Assembly (NCBI GenBank): GCA_029718625.1
Contig: CM056380.1
Location: 18,509,923-18,573,922 of the forward strand
Direction: 5' to 3'
Length of the DNA stretch: 64,000 nucleotides
Origin: Synaphobranchus kaupii
Lineage: Eukaryota > Chordata > Actinopteri > Anguilliformes > Synaphobranchidae
Part shown: positions 24,085-36,894 of the stretch, in pieces
How the letters are laid out: the number at the start of each line of letters is the position of its first letter
Numbering within the stretch: position 1 is the first letter of the stretch
Program-made: the position numbers and the translations under genes
The notes under the pieces: model-generated
Database searches by the model: none
Told to the model about the DNA's origin: nothing
What the model saw: only the letters and a program-made list of their open reading frames with translations

Positions 24085-26467
24085 CCAGAGAGAAGGGGAC
24101 AGAAAAGGGGTGTATTCATAAAACATCTCAGAGTGGGGAGGAGGGGTGCATTCATAAAGCATCTCAGAGCAGGGAAAAGGGGTGTATTCATAAAGCATCT
24201 CCGAGCAGGGAGGAGGGGTGTATTCATAAAGCACCTCAGGGTATGGAGGAGGAGAGTATTCATAAAGCATCTCTGGACAGGGAGGGGGGGTGTATTCATA
24301 AAGCATCTCTGGACAGGGAGGGGGGGGTATTCATAAAGCATCTCAGAGCAGGGAGGAGGGGAGAATTCATAAAGCATCTCTGGACAGGGAGGGGGGTGTA
24401 TTCATAAAGCATCTCAGAGCAGGGAGGAGGGGTGTATTCATAAAGCATCTCAGAGCAGGGAGGAGGGGTGTATTCATAAAGCATCTCAGAGCAGGGAGGA
24501 GGGGAGTATTCATAAAGCATCTCAGAGCAGGGAGGAGGGGAGTATTCATAAAGCATCTCAGAGCAGGGAGGAGTGGTGTATTCATAAAGCATCTCAGACC
24601 AGGGAGGAGGGGTGTTTTCATAAAGCATCTCAGGACAGGGAGGGGGGGTGTATTCATAAAGCATCTCAGAGCAGGGAGGAGGGGTGTATTCATAAAGCAT
24701 CTCAGAGCAGGGAGGAGGGGTGTATTCATAAAGCATCTCAGAGCAGGGAGGAGTGTATTCATAAAGCATCTCAGGACAGGGAGGAGGGGTGTATTCATAA
24801 AGCATCTCAGGGCAGGGAGGAGGGGGAGTATTCATAAAGTATCTCTGGACAGGGAGGGGAGGTGTATTCATAAAGCATCTCAGAGCAGGGAGGAGGGGAG
24901 TATTCATAAAGCATCTCTGGACAGGGAGGGGGGTGTATTCATAAAGCATCTCAGAGCAGGGAGGAGGGGTGTATTCATAAAGCATCTCAGAGCAGGGAGG
25001 AGTCGTGTATTCATAAAGCATCTCTGGACAGGGAGGGGGGTGTTTTCATAAAGCATCTCAGGACAGGGAGGAGGGGTGTTTTCATAAAGCATCTCAGGGC
25101 AGGGAGGAGGGGAGTATTCATAAAGTATCTCTGGACAGGGAGGGGAGGTATATTCATAAAGCATCTCAGAGCAGGGAGGAGGGGAGTATTCATAAAGTAT
25201 CTCAGAGCAGGGAGGGGGGGTGTATTCATAAAGCATCTCTGGACAGGGAGGAGGGGTGTATTCATAAAGCATCTCAGGACAGGGAGGAGGGGTGTATTCA
25301 TAAAGCATCTCAGAGCAGGGAGGAGGGGAGTATTCATAAAGCATCTCAGAGCAGGGAGGAGGGGAGTATTCATAAAGCATCTCAGAGCAGGGAGGAGTGG
25401 TGTATTCATAAAGCATCTCTGGACAGGGAGGGGGTGTTTTCATAAAGCATCGCAGGACAGGGAGGAGGGGTGTTTTCATAAAGCATCTCAGGGCAGGGAG
25501 GAGGGGAGTATTCATAAAGTATCTCTGGACAGGGAGGGGAGGTATATTCATAAAGCATCTCAGAGCAGGGAGGAGGGGAGTATTCATAAAGCATCTCAGA
25601 GCAGGGAGGAGGGGAGTATTCATAAAGTATCTCAGAGCAGGGAGGGGGGGTGTATTCATAAAGCATCTCTGGACAGGGAGGAGGGGTGTATTCATAAAGC
25701 ATCTCTGGACAGGGAGGAGGGGTGTATTCATAAAGCATCTCAGGGCAGGGAGGAGGGGTGTATTCATAAAGCATCTCAGAGCAGGGAGGAGGGGAGTATT
25801 CATAAAGCATCTCAGAGCAGGGAGGAGGGGAGTATTCATAAAGCATCTCAGAGCAGGGAGGAGGGGTGTATTCATAAAGCATCTCAGAGCAGGGAGGAGG
25901 GGAGTATTCATAAAGCATCTCAGAGCAGGGGGGAGGGGAGTATTCATAAAGCATCTCAGAGCAGGGAGGAGGGGAGTATTCATAAAGCATCTCAGAGCAG
26001 GGAGGAGGGGTGTATTCATAAAGCATCTCAGGACAGGGAGGAGGGGTGTATTCATAAAGCATCTCAGAGCAGGGAGGAGGGGTGTATTCATAAAGCATCT
26101 CAGAGCAGGGGGGAGGGGAGTATTCATAAAGCATCTCAGAGCAGGGAGGAGGGGTGTATTCACAAAGCATCTCAGAGCAGGGAGGAGCGGAGTATTCATA
26201 AGGCATCTCAGAGCAGGGAGGAGGGGTGTTTTCATAAAGCATCTCAGAGCAGGGAGGAGGGGTGTATTCATAAAGCATCTCAGAGCAGGGAGGAGGGGTG
26301 TTTTCATAAAGCATCTCAGAGCAGGGAGGAGGGGTGTTTTCATAAAGCATCTCAGAGCAGGAAGGGGGGGGGGGAATTCATAAAGCATCTCAGAGCAGGG
26401 AGGAGGGGAGTATTCATAAAGCATCTCAGGGCAGGGAGGAGGGGTGTATTCATAAAGCATCTCAGGG
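24085..26467. repeat. 36-bp minisatellite, about 66 copies
   Basis: A 2.4-kb array of TCAGAGCAGGGAGGAGGGGT-GTATTCATAAAGCATC. It is G-rich on the plus strand, with three G-runs per unit. Since 36 is 12 codons, frames persist and give false proteins on the minus strand (MLYEYTPPPCSE or MNTPLLPALRCF repeats). Variants (TCTGGACAGG, GGTATATTC, TTTTCATA) recur in blocks, showing higher-order duplication. Confidence 0.96.
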
Positions 26468-26858
26468 TAGAAGTGCTGATCCAGGATCAGGTCTCCTCCT
26501 GACTTCGGATGACCAATGAGAAAAACTCCAGCCATATAGATTTTATATCCTTTTTACAACAGTACTTGCTCTTTATGGCATGGAGTTCCGTCTTTTATTA
26601 TTACTGAATTTCAGGGTACTAATGGACAATCAACAGGAGAGAAAGCCTCCTCATTTCACCAGAGAAAAAACAAACAGCTCTTAAACAAACCAGAAAATAA
26701 AGCTAATCTCTGTATTTCACAAATAGAACCAAGATACAAAGATTTAAACGCCAGTTTAATCTGCAGGCAACTATTCGAAGTAAACAAGACAAATGTCAGT
26801 GCAGACATCTTCTTTTTTTAACACATACAAGCAATTGTCACCCTTTTTATACACAGCA

Positions 26859-26883
26859 CCCCCCCCCCCCCCCCCCCCCCCCC
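26859..26883. repeat. Poly-C tract, 25 C
   Basis: An uninterrupted run of 25 C on the plus strand at the left edge of the fold-back element. The related element at 51.7 kb has only seven C at the corresponding place, so this appears to be an expansion within the element. Confidence 0.9.
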
Positions 26884-27582
26884 TCCCATTTTAGGGGATG
26901 AAAAGTAATTGAACAAATTAACATAGACTTAAATAAAGTCATCATATTTAATATTTGGTTGCATATCCTTTGTGCATACCATGACTTCCTGATGTCTGTG
27001 ATCCAACAACATCAAAATACTCTTGATATCTTATTTTCTGGTACTCTTACAAGCGATAATATAACCTCTCTATATTTGAATGGATCTCTCTGGGAATTGG
27101 GGGGTAGGACTAGATTAAGCTGTAAATTACGCTGGAACAGTATGGATCACATGGTTGGCTAAATGGCTGTACGTTATCAAGGGCCTGAGGTATCAAACGA
27201 GCCTCAATCCACCACTCACCACTCACCACTCACACTGCCAGATATGCAGTAGATATGGATGGATGACTTTAAGGGTTGTTTCTCCTGACTCATTTTCCTA
27301 TTGAACTCTATGGAAAAATAATAAAGTGATCCTTACAGCCATTTAGCCAACCATGTGATCCATGCTGTTCCAGTGTAATTTACAGCTTAATCTAGTCCCA
27401 CCCCCCAATTCCCATAGAGATCCATTCAAATGCAGAGAGGTTATATTATCGCTTGTAAGAGTACCAGAAAATAAGATATCAAGAGTATTTTGATGTTGTT
27501 CGGTCACAGACATCAGTAACTTATGGCATGTAAAGAATATGCAACCAAATATTAAATATGATGACTTTATTTAAGTTCATGT
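26884..27582. mobile_element. Fold-back DNA element, relative of 51701-53456
   Basis: The left arm (about 26910-27170) and right arm (about 27330-27582) are inverted copies. Both carry CATCATATTTAATATTTGG, CAAAATACTCTTGATATC, AGCGATAATATAACCTCTC and ATCCATGCTGTTCC-like blocks. Sequence and order match the fold-back element at 51.7 kb. The outer part of the right arm is replaced by a 33-bp array, and the left terminus is not recognisable. It is non-coding. Confidence 0.8.
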
Positions 27583-28240
27583 TAATACACTCTGTTCATA
27601 CACCTGTTCATAACTGCATACAATCTGTTCATACACCTGTTCATAACTGCATACACTCTGTTCATACACCTGTTCATAACTACATACACTCTGTTCATAC
27701 ACCTGTTCATAACTGCATACAATCTGTTCATACACCTGTTCATAACTGCATACACTCTGTTCATACACCTGTTCATAACTGCATACACTCTGTTCATACA
27801 CCTGTTCATAACTACATACACTCTGTTCATACACCTGTTCATAACTGCATACACTCTGTTCATACACCTGTTCATAACTCCATACACTCTGTTCATACAC
27901 CTGTTCATAACTCCATACACTCTGTTCATACACCTGTTCATAACTCCATACACTCTGTTCATACACCTGTTCATAACTCCATACACTCTGTTCATACACC
28001 TGTTCATAACTGCATACACTCTGTTCATACACCTGTTCATAACTGCATACACTCTGTTCATACACCTGTTCATAACTACATACACTCTGTTCATACACCT
28101 GTTCATAACTGCATACACTCTGTTCATAACTACATACACTCTGTTCATACACCTGTCCATAACTGCATACACTCTGTTCATAACTGCATACACTCTGTTC
28201 ATAACTACATACACTCTGTTCATACACCAGTTCATAACTA
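27583..28240. repeat. 33-bp minisatellite, about 20 units
   Basis: The unit TGTTCATACACCTGTTCATA-ACTGCATACACTC is mostly 33 bp with some shortened 21-bp units near the right end. Eleven-codon units keep frames open on both strands (HSVHTPVHNCI, YEQVYEQSVCS), which are not genes. Confidence 0.95.
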
Positions 28241-30397
28241 TGGCCAACTCCACTCTCAATCTTTACCCACATTTGATTCAATTTACGGCACTGTGCCATC
28301 CTGAAATATATGACCACATAGGATAACACTTATTACATACACATACATTGGATATGACCCTGTTTTACCTGTTGAAGGCAGCCCTGGATAACTGCTGCAC
28401 TTAAAAAGAGTTTTATTAGAGCGAAATGTTAAAATCGGATGCACATCGGAGCATATTTTACCACTACGCAGCGTGACGTTTCTCCAATAGTGGCCTTATG
28501 TTCCATTTCATATAAACAGCAATACTGCAGTATCTCTCTTGTTTTGCTTGTTGATTTTTTATGGAACTAACTCTGCATGGTTCCATAAAAAGGCATTTCT
28601 GTATTTTTCGAGCTGTAATACAGAATGACTGTAATATTTTACACAAAGAATGGAGCCTTGCTGTGATGATTCTGATATGACCGGGCCTCCCCACCCATCA
28701 ACCCTCTGTAATGCATCCTAAATCAGCGTTAATACTCCCCTTTGTACTTACAATCTTTTCTGTCTGAGATAATTCAAAGCGGTCCCCCCGATCCCTAACA
28801 GTATTACATTCTGTCATCCTCTTTCAGGGTTCACTTTTTTACTCTACGCGTTTCATGAGTCCTCCTGAATATCTATCCCTGTTCAAGATCAGCTTCAGCG
28901 GGAGGAAAGATGCTCCTCGGACAGTCGTCGCTGGTGATCGGCGCCCTTCTGTAACTCTGGCTGCTTGGCACAGTTGTAATCCCGTGGGGTTGTGCCGGTG
29001 TAACTGCATGGGCTGCGTCCCCCTGTTTTCGGTTCCCGAGAAATTGCCATGTATCGACCCCTTATTGGATGCAAAGCTACCACGCGACCGTGCACTTTGA
29101 GACAGTTTTGCGCCTGTTTCCAATAAGGCGTTGTTACATCGCAATGACTCAGGAAGTGTAAACGGGGGGATGCAGCCCTCGCAGGGATGCTGGCGGTGTA
29201 GTTACACCCGCCGCCCTGCAGACTGCGCCACACATCCCCACCCAGATGCCAACGCCTTCTGTAGGGAAAAATACATTTCCTGCTTCAATGTTCTTGGATG
29301 GTCACCTAACACAATCAGCCTTAGTCAATGATCAAGGGGGAGGTTAGAAACAAAGCCTGGTGACGACGGCACCGCTAGGGTGTGAGACGGGAGTTAGCCA
29401 GCTTACCTAGGTGACAATAACCATTTGGTTCCCTCCCACACCACATACATTTGTTTGCCTGTCACCCAATCAGGGACAGGAACCTGCATTCTATGTCAGC
29501 ATTTTATTTCAGGTTTGGGGTATAAAGCTTGTACCACACACAACACTATTTTGTGATTGAACTGCCTTACTATTACCCGGTATCTTGTATACTGTAATGA
29601 AGACTATTTTGCATTGTAATTAAATTACTATTGACCTAAACTTTGGAACAAGTTTTACTTTACAAAGGACAGAATTCCTACACCTTCTTTCCACTCTTGT
29701 GGTTGATGATGGTTGTTTATAGTGAATGTTTTGTGACTGTTTAACTCACAGCACAGTCGAAGTCCACGTCGGAGTATTAAACCAGGCCATGCATCCATTT
29801 TGTTTTGTTTTGGTTATATGGTTTTGTTGTCGTTTTCAATGCACACAATTGTACAGCACATTTTTATAAGTAAAGAATTAATAATGATAATAATAATATG
29901 TATACTAACACTACTAAAATAATAATATTAAGAAGAAAAAGAAGCTATGCACCGGTTCTTAACGCTGTTTAGTAACCCTATAATTCACCTGTATTATCAA
30001 ACCAGGTTTGTGTATCAAGCACTGGGAGACCGCAGTGCAGCGGTTTTTCAATTTAGACAATAAGTCAATATCATATACGGTATAGCTCAGTCACAATCAA
30101 TTTTCTTAAAAATCTGGGTAAATAAGCAAGGATCTCTCCAGGGGTTTTTGATAGTAGAGTACCCATTTCTGGGACACGGTAAACATGCGATGACCATGAG
30201 AGGTACTGCCAATATTAAAGAACAAGGAGAGGGCAATGAGAGTGCTGCCCTGGGTATGCAATACAAAGCTCAGAAACACGCATCGTTCGTTCCCCAAACG
30301 GCCTTTGTGTACATACACACACAATGCTGTGAATTCACCATGTCATTAATTGTACCATAGGCTAAGGCGTCAGGCTGCCACCCTGCAGGGAAACAGT
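28241..30397. other. Unassigned stretch, locally CpG-rich
   Basis: A GC- and CpG-richer patch lies at about 28880-29260, without a recognised exon. The part at 29380-29660, with GGTATAAAGC and a conventional LTR-like composition, could be a solo LTR, but no ends were found. Confidence 0.4.
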
Positions 30398-30807
30398 GTG
30401 CGTCCCAATAGTCGAAAAATGCATCTGAAGGAGTGCGGGAAATGACCAAACTGAGACTTCTTTCCTGGTCGAGCCCACTGCAACGCAGCTGCGTTCTTTA
30501 TTTATAAACCTCATTCAACCCAAAGAACACGTCATAGAAGTTACCGTCTATGACGTAGCCGCGTTGACCGTAGGAGGTGAATTATATATGTATGTCCCAG
30601 AGGTAGCCGCCACACATCCTCCTTTCCTCCAATACCACCTCCTCTCCTCCGTGCCCCGGAAACCGATCTTTGTGTCCCAATATAATGTCGCTGATTACAT
30701 TAATGGTTACATATCATGTACTTGAAATGTACAGGCTGTTTTGCATACTTCCGGGTAGGAGACGAGTGGAGGAAAAGAGATGAGGAGTGAGGAATATTGG
30801 GAAGCAC
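30398..30807. mobile_element. Candidate MITE with GTGCGTCCCAATA ends
   Basis: Left end GTGCGTCCCAATAG and right end ATATTGGGAAGCAC are inverted and about 410 bp apart. Inside there are CCTCC/GGAGG-rich stretches and no coding. No target duplication could be fixed, so the class is left open. Confidence 0.5.
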
Positions 30808-31069
30808 CCATCGTCTGCTGCTTTTCGGTGTGCATCAGCACTGTGCTTAATTTAAGTCACTGATTGGCTAGAGAGTCCACATGCTTTCTTTCTAAATGAG
30901 CTTTCGATTGAAAAAACACCAAAACATTGCCACCTCCCAGGATTTGAGCCTGACACCCCTGCCACGGGCGCTAAGCACTGCATAACACATTTCTCACCAT
31001 CATGGCCAAAAAACACAGTGTGCAACACATTGCTCATAACTTTCCCATTACCACAATGAGTAACATAAT

Positions 31070-31540
31070 TGCAACCAAGCTCTGGCTAACACTACCAGGG
31101 AGCAATTAATACTTCTTAATGGGTTTAATGACCTACGATATAACAATGGCGTGTGTCTTTCAGGAGCTTTTCCAATAACAGATCCCTGCTGGCCCCAGAT
31201 TCTCCTAATGTATTAATTGCGCTCTGCCTCCTCCATAATGCCACTATAAATATTCACAGATCCTCCTCGACACAGAATGTACCAGAGCCTCTATACCCCT
31301 CAAAGCAATAAGGATTAAATGAGGACATAATACAAGCTGTCTGCTTGTTAGCTCACTCCTTTAGCTGTGTTTAAAGGGCAAATGGCTACCCCCCGTGGGC
31401 TAAGAATGGAATAAGGCTACTCTCATGCTGATGTCTCATTATACTGTTTTACATTGTAAAAATGTGAGTATTCTTTATGTTGAGCTGCAAGTCCGTGTTA
31501 CAAAGGAATTACACATGCAGAGCCTAATTAGCGCATACTA
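31070..31540. promoter_or_regulatory. Candidate conserved non-coding element
   Basis: CpG-poor and non-repetitive, with many homeodomain-like words (CAATTAATAC, TTAATGGGTTTAATGACC, TATTAATTG) and compact motifs such as ATAAATATTCACAG. It has the look of a deeply conserved enhancer block, but this is impression only. Confidence 0.25.
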
Positions 31541-32020
31541 TTATACTATACTATACTAATTTGGGGAAAGGTACATTTGCTTTGCTGCAATGGTCTTTGG
31601 ATTTGGGAAATAAAACAGGGTCCATTGACAATGGATTCCTTTTTATTTCATGCATATAAAAATATGGCATATAAATACTGCCTATAAAATAATATACAAA
31701 ATTGCTAAAATTCCAGACTTTTGCGTTTGGTTGAAACGATTGCAGATGGCAAAATAATTTTAAATTCAGCCGACAGTGCACACAAATATAACATCTGTTA
31801 TGAAAAGTGTTTGTTATCTTGGTGCTTCAACAACTCACTCTGGAGGGGTCATCCATCACCAGGTTCATCTCAATTGCAAATCTGGCAGTTTTCCCGTGCT
31901 GAATTATGACTCCATTAATTCATATGTGCCAAGGAGTATTTATTTTCTACTGTAATATTCTAAATTCAATGGAAATATAATAATGTTCTGTATATCCTAC
32001 TGATGTGTTATACATTAAAT

Positions 32021-34628
32021 AGGGGGGTGCGATTTAGAAATTCTTAGGAGGATATCAATAACCGATATCTGGCTGCCCATATTGGCCAATGCCGATGCTG
32101 ATATCTCCATTTACCATTACAGCACAAATGCAAAATGCAACCAAGTTTCCACATGCATGGAAGAAGTAGACGAGGAGCGATGTGAACTTATGAAGGGAAC
32201 GTGACAAAAATGTGATTGCAGCCTACTTGTTTTAGGGTCTATAGAACTACAATTCCATACACTCCACAGGAAAACCCCTCCTCCACATTACGCCACCAGG
32301 TGTATAAGGATGGTTGAGGCATGTCCCCTACATTGTTCATCAGAACATTTCAACTTGTTTCCATTATTATTACGCATGCAGAGAACATGAGTCGAGAGAG
32401 CTGCTTGGTCTTTGTAGAGCTTTGCTTGTGAGTATGACTGGTAAAAATGATCAATTAAATATTATTGATAAATAAAACTGGTTCAGATGACTATGATCTC
32501 CATTCTGACATGATATTTTCACTTAACACTATGGGCCCTATCTTGGCGATCTTGGCGCTTAGTCTAAGCGCATGGCGCTAAGTCCATTTAGGGCGTGTCC
32601 AAGTCCACTTTTGCTATTTTAACGGCGTGTTTTTTTGGCGCTAAGCACAGCGCATGGCGCAACTGGGCTGAACCTAGTCGCTTCATTAATTATAGGTGTG
32701 TCTTGGGCGTGACATTCAATAAACCAATCAAAATGTCATATCCCATTCCCTTTAAAAGCCTGCTTTTCCACCTTGGCGGATTGCTTATGATGGCGAAACA
32801 GACATGCTCGTGCGATCAAGGAATAGGCTAAATGGAGTATGATCAATATTATTCGGACTAACCATTAGCCTATGAGTTCCCGGTAATTCCAGACAGGGCT
32901 GTTATTTTACAAAATATGTGCGGTTAAATTTCGTTAAAAGGACCTGCAACAGCTGAGAATAAGCTATCAATGGCTTCAGTCTCACCTTAGAAAACGCCAA
33001 ATTAGCCTGCTTGTTCAGCGAATTTCGTTTGATTATGCAATGAAAGTGTCAAACATCAATTCCAAGAGGCTGTTCTCATGGAGTTCTCGAAGTTCAAGCT
33101 TCATCCAAAGTTCATTAGGCTACCTGCATAGTAGGCTAATATTGATTAATAACATACATACCGTTATTTTGCCTTAATGATGACACTAAATAGCCATACA
33201 ATAAAGCTGTCAGGTTCGCAACCCATAAGTTCACGCATATTTCCCCTTGTTTAATAATGTCCTGTTTATGGAAATGTGACCAACCTGTTTTACTCGTAGC
33301 GTAATCCTTTAAAACAATCCACTTTCCCAGGAAGACCGTTAAACGTGCGACTTACAGCAGGGGAAACAGAACATGCAGCTCACGTGCAGAGAATGGCATT
33401 AAAATGAATTGTGAATTAATTGTGTAACGTGCTGCAAATTTGTTTTAGTTTCTAATTAGACGCTTAGTTCTCTTTAAAATCGTTTTGTTCAGTTAATGAA
33501 TAACGGGTGAAATCAGCTGGGTTTTAAACGGTGAGAGTATGGAAACCTGGTCACTGTAATTTAAAAAAATATGAAGGACGAAGAATAGCTAAGGTTACAA
33601 TTTAGTTAACATGGTGACATCTCCGTTTTTTAACCATAGGCTATCGAAAAAAACCTTATGCACAGCGAATTTGCTGTAGCCTAGGCTATTTGAAAAACAA
33701 TAAATGCAATATTCACTGGACAAGGTTTTGAACTTTTTTCAGTCACAAACCATTCTATTTACTTACAGGCTGTATTCATAGATAAACAGAGCTGTATTGT
33801 AATGACATCTGAAGCGCATTTTCAGAACTTAAATGTCCGTCTATTGCCGTGCGCGAGTTTTCCATTGAATGACAATTCACGCATTAGGTGCAAAGACAAT
33901 TCGCGCATTAGGCTTGATAGCTATAGGTGTTATCAGCTCCTTTTTAATGGATAGCCATTGTCCCGTACCATCGCACATCGCCTGGATGTTGATGGAGTGG
34001 GCTGAGAGCAATGTAATGTGGCATTGTTTCCCTTCGCTGAGGGAAAGGTATGTGGACCTATGGAACCTTTTATTATTATGCATTTTTGATATAGCCTACA
34101 CAATAATAATATTTCACATTGTGATCTAGATATTTTAGTCATGCCTGTGCACGCCCCTGTGTGTAACAGACAGGAGGGTATGCGCGTTGTGCACACGCCT
34201 ATGTAGACGCACTTATATGCGCCGTTAAAATAGCATGTAAACAACTGCGACATGACTTTAGACCAGGTTTGTGGTGGTTCTAGCGCAAGCGTTTTCTGCT
34301 GGCTCAAGATAGCAATACGCCAAAAAGAATCCTGGCCACTCCTCATCTTAAGACCAACACGCCCAGTTCACTAATGATGGCGCAAGAGTTACGCCGTCAA
34401 ACATGCTAGTTTGACGGTGTAAGCGTTAGGCGTTATTATGGACCTAGTGCCGGGTGTAAGATAGCAAAGTCACTTGCGTTTGCGTTAGCGCCGCTTTGCG
34501 CCGGGTGTAAGATAGGGCCCTATGTGTGTTATGTCATCATATCGACCAGAATCTTAACATTGGGCTTAGCATTGATGCCGATAAGTGCATTGTTGGTTAT
34601 TGCCGGCCAATAACGATATGATACCCCT
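32021..34628. mobile_element. hAT-like outer element containing the GGGCCC transposon
   Basis: Worn inverted ends AGGGGGGTGCGATTTAG (32021) and ...CGATATGATACCCCT (34628) have inner blocks of GATATCGG/CCAATA type on both sides. Flanks CATTAAAT and CATATTAT agree at only 5/8. Without the insert the element is about 620 bp. Confidence 0.45.
32533..34520. mobile_element. 1988-bp non-autonomous DNA transposon, GGGCCCTATCTT ends
   Basis: Inverted ends GGGCCCTATCTT...AAGATAGGGCCC are flanked by TAT on both sides (32530-32532, 34521-34523), a 3-bp target duplication. Subterminal regions are rich in GGCGC/GCGCC words that can fold. No transposase was recognised inside. A 3-bp duplication is compatible with the PIF/Harbinger group, but TAT is not its usual TWA, so I leave the superfamily open. 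Confidence 0.8.
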
Positions 34629-34954
34629 CATATTATTGTGTATCCTTAACATATTATTCTAACAGAGAAATCAGCATAAGCAGGTACAATGGAAATTAAA
34701 GAAATCACATGAATTAATGAAATGAGGCATGAATGAAAATAAACATTCCCAGAGAGGAAACTGTTCCAGCTCAAGTTGCTTGGAATCTGAATGTAGCATA
34801 AAATATTCTGCATAGACAGAAATCTTTTTTTAACCAAAAACAAAGCATTTTCATATTTCAAACACATTGTAAAAGTTCCTTATCAAATTAAAAATATATA
34901 CATTATGTGGTGCCAATAAATAAGCCAGACTTCAAAAATTAGCAAATGATTTAT

Positions 34955-36197
34955 TCGTTTATAATATCTAATATCGGAAACACCCCCGAAAAATGGCTTT
35001 AACTTTGAAGCATCTAAACCACAATTTCAAAAGCATCTACACAGGTGATACCTATTAACTTGAATGCTAATTAGCAGCATGTGTCTGCTTAAGAGGTCTA
35101 ACCAGCAGCACTTTGCTAGGTAAGTCTCCAAAACAAGATGAGGATACCAACAGAGTTCCAAAGGGGCCAAATAGTTGGTGCCCAAATTGCAGGTGCGTCT
35201 GTCACAAAAACGGCAAAATTATTTAAGGTGGCAAGGGGAACAGTGTAAAAACTTATGACAACATATGCCCAACACAAAATAACAGCATCAGCAAAAAAGA
35301 ACTGTGGCTGCAAGTCAAAGCTCTCCAACAGGGACAGACGGACACTTGGTAGGATAGTTGCTAATAACCACAGTACTACAGCTCTAAATATTACCACAGA
35401 ATTGAATCAATCCATATCTGAGCCAGTCTCAACAAAAACAGTACATTGTGAGCTTCACAAAGCTGGTATTTATGGCAGGGCCGCCATTCAGAAACCATTT
35501 GTATCCAAGGCTAATGCACAAAAACGCATAACATGGTGTACGGAACACAAAACCTGGACCGCTGAGCAATGGACAAAAGTGATATGGTCTGATGAATCAT
35601 CTTTTACTCTTTTTAATACATCTGGACGGGTTTATGTTTGGAGAAAGCCTAAAAAGGCATTCAATCCACAATGTCTGTTGCCAATTGTTAAGTATGGTGG
35701 TGGTTCTGTAATGGTATGGGTAGCCATTTCATGGGACTCATTGGGTCCAGTGATGGCTCTCCATGGATGTGTAATGGGCAAACAATATTAAACCATTTTC
35801 AAGACCAGGTGCACCCTATGGTGTTCCCTCATGATGTCCCCATATTCACACATGATAACGTTGATAATTGCTAAAAACATTAAAGAATGGTTCCAAGAAC
35901 ACAAGGATGACGTCAAATGCCTTCCATGGCCTGCACAATCACCAGATCCTAAACATAATTTAACCTTTATCGGAAGTTCTGGAGCACAGAGTGCAAACTA
36001 GATTTCCACCTCCTTCATCCCTTGATGAACTGGAGACTGTCGTTCTTGAACAATGGGCCAATATCCCACTACACACAGTTCACAAATGATATGACAGCAT
36101 TCCTAGAAGGATTGAAACTGTTTTGAAGGCAAAGGGTGGGCCTACTCGTTATTAGATATTCCGTTTTTGTAGGTGTTTACAATATGTATTTCCCCTG
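34955..36197 (+). mobile_element. Degenerate Tc1-like element
   Basis: The 5' end carries AT-rich sequence then AATATCGGAAACACCCCC, and the 3' end ...TTTCCCCTG is followed by TA (36198-36199). A related end in the opposite orientation at 5886-6121 shows the better-preserved terminus (CAGGGGGTGGACAAAATATC in element orientation). The left limit is approximate because that end has decayed. Confidence 0.7.
35135..36160 (+). pseudogene. Broken Tc1 transposase of the second Tc1 family
   Basis: Upstream coding (IVGAQIAGASVTKTAKLFKVA) reads into a stop in the helix-turn-helix at about 35247. The frame then continues from 35255 to 35791 with GRKS-like linker, WSDESSFTLF (first Asp), VWRKPKKAFNP and KYGGGSVMVW. 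After GKQY the frame is lost, and the second and third acidic motifs survive only as shifted remnants. The 3' codons for EAVLKAKGG-like residues are recognisable near 36120-36150. It is a different family from the 40.6-kb element. Confidence 0.85.
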
Positions 36198-36199
36198 TA

Positions 36200-36894
36200 T
36201 ACCCATACAGATTCCATATTTTAAGAACTATGTTCCTCCTACATTTTCTTACTCTCTGTTGGCTCTCAATTTTCTTCTATTTTGGCTACATGTTGTTCTT
36301 ATCATTAGCTTGTATAATTAGTTTGTCTTTGAAAAGGAGATACCAATTCATATATGCATATAAGTACAATGTCAGTCTTTGGTGTTGACACCGATGGCTC
36401 CTACTGAATAATTATTTTAAAATGTTGAGGTTGTCAAGTGCCATGTCCCATTCACTGACACTGTTGAAAGTTTATATTAGATTCCAACAGAATTCCTCAC
36501 ACACGCGGTCTGAGTGCAGTTGCAGTTCATTCCGAATGAATGGTCTGGGGTGCCACTGCCACCCTGCGCTGTGTTATCCAGCGGCTTTCCATTTCAGCGT
36601 TACTGTAGCCGTTAAGGGCACAAGTCTTTGAGGTCTATGACGCTCTTGGCTGGGACCTACTGTTGTTAGACCTACTGCTGAAGGCTACCCCTATAATAAC
36701 AGCCTTCGTTCAAAAAGTGTCAGGAAAAAAATATTACTGGAACATTAGCAGTAATCCAGTTGGGATTTACTGTGCCCTGGGTTATATTTGGTTGGTTGCC
36801 AGGACAAATTTTCTCCTTGCTGCCAGCGTAAGCACCAGGGACACACAATGGCCAGATGCCATTCTACCTCGCTGACCCTGAGCCCACAGGGCAG
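36200..36894. other. Unassigned stretch
   Basis: No supported feature between the Tc1 relic and the 36-bp array. Confidence 0.5.

Noticed and set aside
24085..26467. CRISPR-like appearance of regular 36-bp repeats
   Set aside because: Units are directly abutting with no unique spacers, and the DNA is vertebrate. It is a minisatellite.
24296..26535. Proline-rich repeat protein of 543 residues on the minus strand
   Set aside because: Pure 12-codon translation of a 36-bp minisatellite. A second phase of the same strand is also open. Variants include base-count changes that shift frame.
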